DNA of 64,000 nucleotides from Chaunax sp. Z400 (lineage: Eukaryota; Chordata; Actinopteri; Lophiiformes; Chaunacidae). Below are positions 36,460-47,594 of the stretch, in pieces (positions within the stretch are counted from its first letter, which is position 1; each line of letters begins with the position of its first letter). The DNA is taken from NCBI GenBank assembly GCA_037577475.1, contig CM075194.1, positions 6,499,992 through 6,563,991 on the forward strand, given 5' to 3'. A program made the translations under genes and the position numbers. The notes under the pieces are model-generated. The model was given only the letters and a program-made list of their open reading frames with translations, had not been told where the DNA came from and made no database searches.

Positions 36460-37056
36460 GTTCTGTGTTAAGCTTTTTTTAATTTTATTCGAGTATTTTT
36501 CTGTATTGAAAATAAAACCACTTAAAAAAACCTGAGGGCTATCGTAAAAGGTGTGTGAACCATTAAAAAGAATAAAAAGGTGTCCCTTGTGACCTCAAAT
36601 CTAGATGACTATATGTATTTATAGATTTGTGTTATTTTACAAAAAAGAAAAAAGATCCGATTCTCCTACGGAGGTCTAAGGCTGGATGATGTCATGTTAT
36701 TTAGAATTCACTGTGGCCAAGAGGTAGGGCAAACGCCTGCCAACCAGATGGCCGGAGGTTCAATCCCCGACAAGGCCACAGTCAATGCAAGTCATTTTCA
36801 TGGATAAAATAATACAGTAAAAAATAAAGAAATAAAAGTGCCACCACTGGTTTGTTGAGGCACGGTGAGCAGAAGGAGCATTATTCCTTATGAAAGTCCC
36901 CGGAACCCCTGATCGTTCCTCCCGCAGGTCTGTATGATAAAACCAGAAAATATAACGGACACTGTTTGACAATATAAGATCTTAAAATTACATGTACAAC
37001 ATTTAAAAATTAATAAACCTTAAAAGGAGGGGCGGGGGGTTATTTAAAACATTAAA
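36460..37056 (+). repeat. 597-bp module S3 (type A)
   Basis: Type A marker: ATAATACAGTAAAAAATAAA and ACCAGAAAATATAACG. tRNA-like segment 36710-36782; GC box 37029-37037; TATTTAAA 37041-37048. Near-identical to S5 and S7. Confidence 0.96.
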
Positions 37057-38137
37057 TTAGGGTTAGAGCTAGGGTTAGGGTTAGAGTTTGAGCTAGGGTT
37101 AGGGTTAGGGTTTGAGCTAGGGTTAAGCTTAGGGTTTGAGCTAGGGCTAGGGTTAGGTTTAGGGTTTGAATTAGGGTTAGGGTTAGGGTTTGAGCTAGGG
37201 TTAGGGTTAGGGTTAGGGTTTGAGCTGGGGTTAGAGCTAGGGTTAGGGTTAGGGTTAGAGCTAGGGTTAGGGTTAGGGTTTGAGCTAGGGTTAGGGTTTG
37301 AGCTAGGGTTAGGGTTAGGGTTTGAGCTAGGGTTAGGGTTAGGGTTTGAGCTACGGTTAGGTTTTGAGCTAGGGTTAGGGTTAGGGTTTCAGCTAGGGTT
37401 AGCGTTAGGGTTTGGGCTAGGGTTAGGGTTAGAGCTAGGGTTAGGGTTAGGGTTTGAGCTAGGGTTAGGGTTAGGGTTTGAGTTAGGGTTAGAGTTAGGG
37501 TTAGGGTTTGAGTTAGGGTTAGAGCTAGGGTTAGGGTTAGGGTTAGAGCTAGGGTTAGGGTTAGGGTTTGAGCTAGGGTTAGGGTTAGGGTTTGAGCTAG
37601 GGTTAGGGTTAGGGTTAGGGTTTGAGCTAGGGCTAGGGTTAGGGTTAGGGTTTGAATTAGGGTTAGGGTTAGGGTTTGAGCTAGGGTTAGGGTTAGGGTT
37701 TGAGCTAGGGTTAGGGTTAGGGTTAGGGTTTGAGTTAGGGTTAGGGTTAGGGTTAGGGTTAGAGCTAGGGCTAGGGTTAGGGTTAGGGTCTGAGTTAGGG
37801 TTTGAGCTAGGGTTAGGGTTAGGGTTTGAGCTAGGGCTAGGGTTAGGGTTAGGGTTTGAATTAGGGTTAGGGTTAGGGTTTGAGCTAGGGCTAGGGTTAG
37901 GGTTAGGGTTTGAGTTAGGGCTAGGGTTAGGGTTATGGTTTGAGCTAGGGTTAGGGTTAGGGTTAGGGTTTGAGCTAGGGTTTGAGATAGGGTTAGGGTT
38001 AGGGTTTGAGCTAGGGTTAGGGTTAGGGTTAGGGTTAGGGGTTAGGGTTAGGGTTAGGGTTTTAGACCTAGGGTCAGGGTTAGGGTTAGAGCTAGTGTTA
38101 GGGTTAGAGCTAGGGTTAGGGTTAGAGCTAGGGTTAG
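37057..38137 (+). repeat. Telomere-like array A4 (G-rich on +)
   Basis: 1081 bp; pairs with A6 (1069 bp). Both end with an unusual GGGTTAGGGGTTAGGG, then TTTTAGACCTAGGGTCAGGG, followed by the next module. Confidence 0.96.
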
Positions 38138-38734
38138 GTTCTGTGTTAAGCTTTTTTAAATTTTATTCGAGTATTTTTCTGTATTGAAAATAAAACCACT
38201 TAAAAAAACCTGAGGGCTATCGTAAAAGGTGTGTGAACCATTAAAAAGAATAAAAAGGTGTCCCTTGTGACCTCAAATCTAGATGACTATATGTATTTAT
38301 AGATTTGTGTTATTTTACAAAAAAGAAAAAAGATCCGATTCTCCTACGGAGGTCTAAGGCTGGATGATGTCATGTTATTTAGAATTCACTGTGGCCAAGA
38401 GGTAGGGCAAACGCCTGCCAACCAGATGGCCGGAGGTTCAATCCCCGACAAGGCCACAGTCAATGCAAGTCATTTTCATGGATAAAATAATATAGTAAAA
38501 AATAAAGAAATAAAAGTGCCACCACTGGTTTGTTGAGGCACGGTGAGCAGAAGGAGCATTATTCCTTATGAAAGTCCCCGGAACCCCTGATCGTTCCTCC
38601 CGCAGGTCTGTATGATAAAACCAGGAAATATAACGGACACTGTTTGACAATATAAGATCTTAAAATTACATGTACAACATTTAAAAATTAATAAACCTTA
38701 AAAGGAGGGGCGGGGGGTTATTTAAAACATTAAA
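38138..38734 (+). repeat. 597-bp module S4 (type B)
   Basis: Type B copy (TATAGTAAAA, CCAGGAAATA). tRNA-like segment 38388-38460; TATTTAAA 38719-38726. Start and end sequences as in S2. Confidence 0.96.
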
Positions 38735-41700
38735 TTAGGGTTAGAGCTAGGGTTAGGGTTAGAGTTTGAGCTAGGGTTAGGGTTAGGGTTTGAGCTAGGG
38801 TTAGGCTTAGGGTTTGAGCTAGGGCTAGGGTTAGGTTTAGGGTTTGGGTTAGGGTTAGGGTTTGAGCTAGGGTTAGGGTTAGGGTTAGGGTTTGAGCTAG
38901 GGTTAGAGCTAGGGTTAGGGTTAGGGTTAGAGCTAGGGTTAGGGTTAGGGTTTGAGCTAGGGTTAGGGTTTGAGCTAGGGTTAGGGTTAGGGTTTGAGCT
39001 AGGGTTAGGGTTAGGGTTTGAGCTACGGTTAGGTTTTGAGCTAGGGTTAGGGTTAGGGTTTCAGCTAGGGTTAGCGTTAGGGTTTGGGCTAGGGTTAGGG
39101 TTAGAGCTAGGGTTAGGGTTAGGGTTTGAGCTACGGTTAGGTTTTGAGCTAGGGTTAGGGTTAGGGTTTCAGCTAGGGTTAGCGTTAGGGTTTGGGCTAG
39201 GGTTAGGGTTAGAGCTAGGGTTAGGGTTAGGGTTAGGGTTTGAGTTAGGGTTAGGGTTAGGGTTTGAGCTAGGGTTTGGGCTAGGGTTAGGGTTAGAGCT
39301 AGGGTTAGGGTTAGGGTTAGGGTTTGAATTAGGGTTAGGGTTAGGGTTTGAGCTAGGGCTAGGGTTAGGGTTAGGGTTTGAGTTAGGGTTAGGGTTAGGG
39401 TTTGAGCTAGGGTTAGGGTTAGGGTTAGGGTTTGAGCTAGGGTTAGGGTTAGGGTTAGGGTTTGAGTTAGGGTTAGGGTTAGAGCTAGGGCTAGGGTTAG
39501 GGTTAGGGTCTGAGTTAGGGTTTGAGCTAGGGTTAGGGTTAGGGTTTGAGCTAGGGCTAGGGTTAGGGTTAGGGTTTGAGCTAGGGCTAGGGTTAGGGTT
39601 AGGGTTTGAGCTAGGGTTAGGGTTAGGGTTTGAGCTAGGGTTAGGGTTAGGGTTTGAGCTAGGGCTAGGGTTAGGGTTAGGGTTTGAATTAGGGTTAGGG
39701 TTAGGGTTTGAGCTAGGGTTAGGGTTAGGGTTAGGGTTTGAGCTAGGGTTAGGGTTAGGGTTAGGGTTTGAGTTAGGGTTAGGGTTAGGGTTAGAGCTAG
39801 GGCTAGGGTTAGGGTTAGGGTCTGAGTTAGGGTTTGAGCTAGGGTTAGGGTTAGGGTTTGAGCTAGGGTTAGGGTTAGGGTTTGAGCTAGGGTTAGGGTT
39901 AGGGTTTGAGCTACGGTTAGGTTTTGAGCTAGGTTTAGGGTTAGGGTTTGGGCTAGGGTTAGGGTTAGGGTTTGAGCTAGGGTTAGGGTTAGGGTTTGAG
40001 TTAGGGTTAGAGTTAGGGTTAGGGTTTGAGTTAGGGTTAGAGCTAGGGTTAGGGTTAGGGTTAGAGCTAGGGTTAGGGTTAGGGTTTGAGCTAGGGTTAG
40101 GGTTAGGGTTTGAGCTAGGGTTAGGGTTAGGGTTTGAGCTAGGGTTAGGGTTAGGGTTTGAGCTAGGGCTAGGGCTAGGGTTAGGGTTAGGGTTTGAATT
40201 AGGGTTAGGGTTAGGGTTTGAGCTGGGTTAGGGTTAGGGTTAGGGTTTGAGCTAGGGTTAGGGTTAGGGTTAGGGTTTGAGTTAGGGTTAGGGTTAAGGG
40301 TTAGAGCTAGGGCTAGGGTTAGGGTTAGGGTCTGAGTTAGGGTTTGAGCTAGGGTTAGGGTTAGGGTTTGAGCTAGGGCTAGGGTTAGGGTTAGGGTTTG
40401 AATTAGGGTTAGGGTTAGGGTTTGAGCTAGGGCTAGGGTTAGGGTTAGGGTTTGAGTTAGGGTTAGGGTTAGGGTTAGGGTTTGAGCTAGGGTTAGGGTT
40501 AGGGTTAGGGTTTGAGCTAGGGTTAGGGTTAGGGTTTGAGCTAGGGTTAGGGTTAGGGTTTGAGCTAGGGTTAGGGTTAGGGTTTGAGCTAGGGCTAGGG
40601 TTAGGGTTAGGGTTTGAATTAGGGTTAGGGTTAGGGTTTGAGCTGGGTTAGGGTTAGGGTTAGGGTTTGAGCTAGGGTTAGGGTTAGGGTTAGGGTTTGA
40701 GTTAGGGTTAGGGTTAAGGGTTAGAGCTAGGGCTAGGGTTAGGGTTAGGGTCTGAGTTAGGGTTTGAGCTAGGGTTAGGGTTAGGGTTTGAGCTAGGGCT
40801 AGGGTTAGAGTTAGGGTTTGAATTAGGGTTAGGGTTAGGGTTTGAGCTAGGGCTAGGGTTAGGGTTAGGGTTTGAGTTAGGGTTAGGGTTAGGGTTAGGG
40901 TTTGAGCTAGGGTTAGGGTTAGGGTTAGGGTTTGAGCTAGGGTTAGGGTTAGGGTTAGGATTTGAGTTAGGGTTAGGGTTAGGGTTTGAGCTAGGGTTAG
41001 GGTTAGGGTTAGGGTTTGAGCTAGGGCTAGGGTTAGGGTTAGGGTTTGAATTAGGGTTAGGGTTAGGGTTTGAGCTAGGGCTAGGGTTAGGGTTAGGGTT
41101 TGAGTTAGGGTTAGGGTTAGGGTTAGGGTTTGAGCTAGGGTTAGGGTTAGGGTTAGGGTTTGAGCTAGGGTTAGGGTTAGGGTTAGGGTTTGAGTTAGGG
41201 TTAGGGTTAGGGTTAGAGCTAGGGCTAGGGTTAGGGTTAGGGTCTGAGTTAGGGTTTGAGCTAGGGTTAGGGTTAGGGTTTGAGCTAGGGCTAGGGTTAG
41301 GGTTAGGGTTTGAGCTAGGGCTAGGGTTAGGGTTAGGGTTTGAGCTAGGGTTAGGGTTAGGGTTTGAGCTAAGGTTAGGGTTAGGGTTTGAGCTAGGGCT
41401 AGGGTTAGGGTTAGGGTTTGAATTAGGGTTAGGGTTAGGGTTTGAGCTAGGGTTAGGGTTAGGGTTAGGGTTTGAGCTAGGGTTAGGGTTAGGGTTAGGG
41501 TTTGAGTTAGGGTTAGGGTTAGGGTTAGAGCTAGGGCTAGGGTTAGGGTTAGGGTCTGAGTTAGGGTTTGAGCTAGGGTTAGGGTTAGGGTTTGAGCTAG
41601 GGTTAGGGTTAGGGTTTGAGCTAGGGTTAGGGTTAGGGTTTGAGCTAGGGTTAGGGTTAGGGTTAGACCTAGGGTCAGGGTTAGGGTTAGAGCTAGTGTT

Positions 41701-41738
41701 AGGGTTAGAGCTAGGGTTAGGGTTAGAGCTAGGGTTAG
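38735..41738 (+). repeat. Telomere-like array A5 (G-rich on +)
   Basis: 3004 bp, exactly the length of A7 and near-identical to it by inspection, including shared rarities such as GGGTTAGGCTTAGGG near the start and GGGCTAGGGCTAGGG in the middle. Confidence 0.96.
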
Positions 41739-42335
41739 GTTCTGTGTTAAGCTTTTTTTAATTTTATTCGAGTATTTTTCTGTATTGAAAATAAAACCAC
41801 TTAAAAAAACCTGAGGGCTATCGTAAAAGGTGTGTGAACCATTAAAAAGAATAAAAAGGTGTCCCTTGTGACCTCAAATCTAGATGACTATATGTATTTA
41901 TAGATTTGTGTTATTTTACAAAAAAGAAAAAAGATCCGATTCTCCTACGGAGGTCTAAGGCTGGATGATGTCATGTTATTTAGAATTCACTGTGGCCAAG
42001 AGGTAGGGCAAACGCCTGCCAACCAGATGGCCGGAGGTTCAATCCCCGACAAGGCCACAGTCAATGCAAGTCATTTTCATGGATAAAATAATACAGTAAA
42101 AAATAAAGAAATAAAAGTGCCACCACTGGTTTGTTGAGGCACGGTGAGCAGAAGGAGCATTATTCCTTATGAAAGTCCCCGGAACCCCTGATCGTTCCTC
42201 CCGCAGGTCTGTATGATAAAACCAGAAAATATAACGGACACTGTTTGACAATATAAGATCTTAAAATTACATGTACAACATTTAAAAATTAATAAACCTT
42301 AAAAGGAGGGGCGGGGGGTTATTTAAAACATTAAA
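41739..42335 (+). repeat. 597-bp module S5 (type A)
   Basis: Type A copy. tRNA-like segment 41989-42061; TATTTAAA 42320-42327. Confidence 0.96.
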
Positions 42336-43404
42336 TTAGGGTTAGAGCTAGGGTTAGGGTTAGAGTTTGAGCTAGGGTTAGGGTTAGGGTTTGAGCTAGG
42401 GTTAGGCTTAGGGTTTGAGCTAGGGCTAGGGTTAGGTTTAGGGTTTGAATTAGGGTTAGGGTTAGGGTTTGAGCTAGGGTTAGGGTTAGGGTTAGGGTTT
42501 GAGCTAGGGTTAGAGCTAGGGTTAGGGTTAGGGTTAGAGCTAGGGTTAGGGTTAGGGTTTGAGCTAGGGTTAGGGTTTGAGCTAGGGTTAGGGTTAGGGT
42601 TTGAGCTAGGGTTAGGGTTAGGGTTTGAGCTACGGTTAGGTTTTGAGCTAGGGTTAGGGTTAGGGTTTCAGCTAGGGTTAGCGTTAGGGTTTGGGCTAGG
42701 GTTAGGGTTAGAGCTAGGGTTAGGGTTAGGGTTTGAGCTAGGGTTAGGGTTAGGGTTTGAGTTAGGGTTAGAGTTAGGGTTAGGGTTTGAGTTAGGGTTA
42801 GAGCTAGGGTTAGGGTTAGGGTTAGAGCTAGGGTTAGGGTTAGGGTTTGAGCTAGGGTTAGGGTTAGGGTTTGAGCTAGGGTTAGGGTTTGAGCTAGGGC
42901 TAGGGTTAGGGTTAGGGTTTGAATTAGGGTTAGGGTTAGGGTTTGAGCTAGGGTTAGGGTTAGGGTTTGAGCTAGGGTTAGGGTTAGGGTTAGGGTTTGA
43001 GTTAGGGTTAGGGTTAGGGTTAGGGTTAGAGCTAGGGCTAGGGTTAGGGTTAGGGTCTGAGTTAGGGTTTGAGCTAGGGTTAGGGTTAGGGTTTGAGCTA
43101 GGGCTAGGGTTAGGGTTAGGGTTTGAATTAGGGTTAGGGTTAGGGTTTGAGCTAGGGCTAGGGTTAGGGTTAGGGTTTGAGTTAGGGCTAGGGTTAGGGT
43201 TATGGTTTGAGCTAGGGTTAGGGTTAGGGTTAGGGTTTGAGCTAGGGTTTGAGATAGGGTTAGGGTTAGGGTTTGAGCTAGGGTTAGGGTTAGGGTTAGG
43301 GTTAGGGGTTAGGGTTAGGGTTAGGGTTTTAGACCTAGGGTCAGGGTTAGGGTTAGAGCTAGTGTTAGGGTTAGAGCTAGGGTTAGGGTTAGAGCTAGGG
43401 TTAG
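42336..43404 (+). repeat. Telomere-like array A6 (G-rich on +)
   Basis: 1069 bp; 12 bp (two hexamers) shorter than A4, otherwise the same block order and the same terminal GGGTTAGGGGTTAGGG and GACCTAGGGTCAGGG variants. Confidence 0.96.
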
Positions 43405-44001
43405 GTTCTGTGTTAAGCTTTTTTAAATTTTATTCGAGTATTTTTCTGTATTGAAAATAAAACCACTTAAAAAAACCTGAGGGCTATCGTAAAAGGTGTG
43501 TGAACCATTAAAAAGAATAAAAAGGTGTCCCTTGTGACCTCAAATCTAGATGACTATATGTATTTATAGATTTGTGTTATTTTACAAAAAAGAAAAAAGA
43601 TCCGATTCTCCTACGGAGGTCTAAGGCTGGATGATGTCATGTTATTTAGAATTCACTGTGGCCAAGAGGTAGGGCAAACGCCTGCCAACCAGATGGCCGG
43701 AGGTTCAATCCCCGACAAGGCCACAGTCAATGCAAGTCATTTTCATGGATAAAATAATATAGTAAAAAATAAAGAAATAAAAGTGCCACCACTGGTTTGT
43801 TGAGGCACGGTGAGCAGAAGGAGCATTATTCCTTATGAAAGTCCCCGGAACCCCTGATCGTTCCTCCCGCAGGTCTGTATGATAAAACCAGGAAATATAA
43901 CGGACACTGTTTGACAATATAAGATCTTAAAATTACATGTACAACATTTAAAAATTAATAAACCTTAAAAGGAGGGGCGGGGGGTTATTTAAAACATTAA
44001 A
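43405..44001 (+). repeat. 597-bp module S6 (type B)
   Basis: Type B copy. tRNA-like segment 43655-43727; TATTTAAA 43986-43993. Confidence 0.96.
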
Positions 44002-47000
44002 TTAGGGTTAGAGCTAGGGTTAGGGTTAGAGTTTGAGCTAGGGTTAGGGTTAGGGTTTGAGCTAGGGTTAGGCTTAGGGTTTGAGCTAGGGCTAGGGTTA
44101 GGTTTAGGGTTTGGGTTAGGGTTAGGGTTTGAGCTAGGGTTAGGGTTAGGGTTAGGGTTTGAGCTAGGGTTAGAGCTAGGGTTAGGGTTAGGGTTAGAGC
44201 TAGGGTTAGGGTTAGGGTTTGAGCTAGGGTTAGGGTTTGAGCTAGGGTTAGGGTTAGGGTTTGAGCTAGGGTTAGGGTTAGGGTTTGAGCTACGGTTAGG
44301 TTTTGAGCTAGGGTTAGGGTTAGGGTTTCAGCTAGGGTTAGCGTTAGGGTTTGGGCTAGGGTTAGGGTTAGAGCTAGGGTTAGGGTTAGGGTTTGAGCTA
44401 CGGTTAGGTTTTGAGCTAGGGTTAGGGTTAGGGTTTCAGCTAGGGTTAGCGTTAGGGTTTGGGCTAGGGTTAGGGTTAGAGCTAGGGTTAGGGTTAGGGT
44501 TAGGGTTTGAGTTAGGGTTAGGGTTAGGGTTTGAGCTAGGGTTTGGGCTAGGGTTAGGGTTAGAGCTAGGGTTAGGGTTAGGGTTAGGGTTTGAATTAGG
44601 GTTAGGGTTAGGGTTTGAGCTAGGGCTAGGGTTAGGGTTAGGGTTTGAGTTAGGGTTAGGGTTAGGGTTTGAGCTAGGGTTAGGGTTAGGGTTAGGGTTT
44701 GAGCTAGGGTTAGGGTTAGGGTTAGGGTTTGAGTTAGGGTTAGGGTTAGAGCTAGGGCTAGGGTTAGGGTTAGGGTCTGAGTTAGGGTTTGAGCTAGGGT
44801 TAGGGTTAGGGTTTGAGCTAGGGCTAGGGTTAGGGTTAGGGTTTGAGCTAGGGCTAGGGTTAGGGTTAGGGTTTGAGCTAGGGTTAGGGTTAGGGTTTGA
44901 GCTAGGGTTAGGGTTAGGGTTTGAGCTAGGGCTAGGGTTAGGGTTAGGGTTTGAATTAGGGTTAGGGTTAGGGTTTGAGCTAGGGTTAGGGTTAGGGTTA
45001 GGGTTTGAGCTAGGGTTAGGGTTAGGGTTAGGGTTTGAGTTAGGGTTAGGGTTAGGGTTAGAGCTAGGGCTAGGGTTAGGGTTAGGGTCTGAGTTAGGGT
45101 TTGAGCTAGGGTTAGGGTTAGGGTTTGAGCTAGGGTTAGGGTTAGGGTTTGAGCTAGGGTTAGGGTTAGGGTTTGAGCTACGGTTAGGTTTTGAGCTAGG
45201 TTTAGGGTTAGGGTTTGGGCTAGGGTTAGGGTTAGGGTTTGAGCTAGGGTTAGGGTTAGGGTTTGAGTTAGGGTTAGAGTTAGGGTTAGGGTTTGAGTTA
45301 GGGTTAGAGCTAGGGTTAGGGTTAGGGTTAGAGCTAGGGTTAGGGTTAGGGTTTGAGCTAGGGTTAGGGTTAGGGTTTGAGCTAGGGTTAGGGTTAGGGT
45401 TTGAGCTAGGGTTAGGGTTAGGGTTTGAGCTAGGGCTAGGGCTAGGGTTAGGGTTAGGGTTTGAATTAGGGTTAGGGTTAGGGTTTGAGCTGGGTTAGGG
45501 TTAGGGTTAGGGTTTGAGCTAGGGTTAGGGTTAGGGTTAGGGTTTGAGTTAGGGTTAGGGTTAAGGGTTAGAGCTAGGGCTAGGGTTAGGGTTAGGGTCT
45601 GAGTTAGGGTTTGAGCTAGGGTTAGGGTTAGGGTTTGAGCTAGGGCTAGGGTTAGGGTTAGGGTTTGAATTAGGGTTAGGGTTAGGGTTTGAGCTAGGGC
45701 TAGGGTTAGGGTTAGGGTTTGAGTTAGGGTTAGGGTTAGGGTTAGGGTTTGAGCTAGGGTTAGGGTTAGGGTTAGGGTTTGAGCTAGGGTTAGGGTTAGG
45801 GTTTGAGCTAGGGTTAGGGTTAGGGTTTGAGCTAGGGTTAGGGTTAGGGTTTGAGCTAGGGCTAGGGTTAGGGTTAGGGTTTGAATTAGGGTTAGGGTTA
45901 GGGTTTGAGCTGGGTTAGGGTTAGGGTTAGGGTTTGAGCTAGGGTTAGGGTTAGGGTTAGGGTTTGAGTTAGGGTTAGGGTTAAGGGTTAGAGCTAGGGC
46001 TAGGGTTAGGGTTAGGGTCTGAGTTAGGGTTTGAGCTAGGGTTAGGGTTAGGGTTTGAGCTAGGGCTAGGGTTAGAGTTAGGGTTTGAATTAGGGTTAGG
46101 GTTAGGGTTTGAGCTAGGGCTAGGGTTAGGGTTAGGGTTTGAGTTAGGGTTAGGGTTAGGGTTAGGGTTTGAGCTAGGGTTAGGGTTAGGGTTAGGGTTT
46201 GAGCTAGGGTTAGGGTTAGGGTTAGGGTTTGAGTTAGGGTTAGGGTTAGGGTTTGAGCTAGGGTTAGGGTTAGGGTTAGGGTTTGAGCTAGGGCTAGGGT
46301 TAGGGTTAGGGTTTGAATTAGGGTTAGGGTTAGGGTTTGAGCTAGGGCTAGGGTTAGGGTTAGGGTTTGAGTTAGGGTTAGGGTTAGGGTTAGGGTTTGA
46401 GCTAGGGTTAGGGTTAGGGTTAGGGTTTGAGCTAGGGTTAGGGTTAGGGTTAGGGTTTGAGTTAGGGTTAGGGTTAGGGTTAGAGCTAGGGCTAGGGTTA
46501 GGGTTAGGGTCTGAGTTAGGGTTCGAGCTAGGGTTAGGGTTAGGGTTTGAGCTAGGGCTAGGGTTAGGGTTAGGGTTTGAGCTAGGGCTAGGGTTAGGGT
46601 TAGGGTTTGAGCTAGGGTTAGGGTTAGGGTTTGAGCTAAGGTTAGGGTTAGGGTTTGAGCTAGGGCTAGGGTTAGGGTTAGGGTTTGAATTAGGGTTAGG
46701 GTTAGGGTTTGAGCTAGGGTTAGGGTTAGGGTTAGGGTTTGAGCTAGGGTTAGGGTTAGGGTTAGGGTTTGAGTTAGGGTTAGGGTTAGGGTTAGAGCTA
46801 GGGCTAGGGTTAGGGTTAGGGTCTGAGTTAGGGTTTGAGCTAGGGTTAGGGTTAGGGTTTGAGCTAGGGTTAGGGTTAGGGTTTGAGCTAGGGTTAGGGT
46901 TAGGGTTTGAGCTAGGGTTAGGGTTAGGGTTAGACCTAGGGTCAGGGTTAGGGTTAGAGCTAGTGTTAGGGTTAGAGCTAGGGTTAGGGTTAGAGCTAGG

Positions 47001-47005
47001 GTTAG
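44002..47005 (+). repeat. Telomere-like array A7 (G-rich on +)
   Basis: 3004 bp, the second copy of A5. A single difference noted by eye is GGGTTCGAGCTA near 46521 where A5 has GGGTTTGAGCTA. Confidence 0.96.
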
Positions 47006-47594
47006 GTTCTGTGTTAAGCTTTTTTTAATTTTATTCGAGTATTTTTCTGTATTGAAAATAAAACCACTTAAAAAAACCTGAGGGCTATCGTAAAAGGTGT
47101 GTGAACCATTAAAAAGAATAAAAAGGTGTCCCTTGTGACCTCAAATCTAGATGACTATATGTATTTATAGATTTGTGTTATTTTACAAAAAAGAAAAAAG
47201 ATCCGATTCTCCTACGGAGGTCTAAGGCTGGATGATGTCATGTTATTTAGAATTCACTGTGGCCAAGAGGTAGGGCAAACGCCTGCCAACCAGATGGCCG
47301 GAGGTTCAATCCCCGACAAGGCCACAGTCAATGCAAGTCATTTTCATGGATAAAATAATACAGTAAGAAATAAAAGTGCCACCACTGGTTTGTTGAGGCA
47401 CGGTGAGCAGAAGGAGCATTATTCCTTATGAAAGTCCCCGGAACCCCTGATCGTTCCTCCCGCAGGTCTGTATGATAAAACCAGAAAATATAACGGACAC
47501 TGTTTGACAATATAAGATCTTAAAATTACATGTACAACATTTAAAAATTAATAAACCTTAAAAGGAGGGGCGGGGGGTTATTTAAAACATTAAA
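47006..47594 (+). repeat. Module S7 (type A, 8-bp deletion)
   Basis: Type A copy, 589 bp; an A-rich 8 bp are missing after ATAATACAGTAA. tRNA-like segment 47256-47328; TATTTAAA 47579-47586. Last module before the strand switch. Confidence 0.96.
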
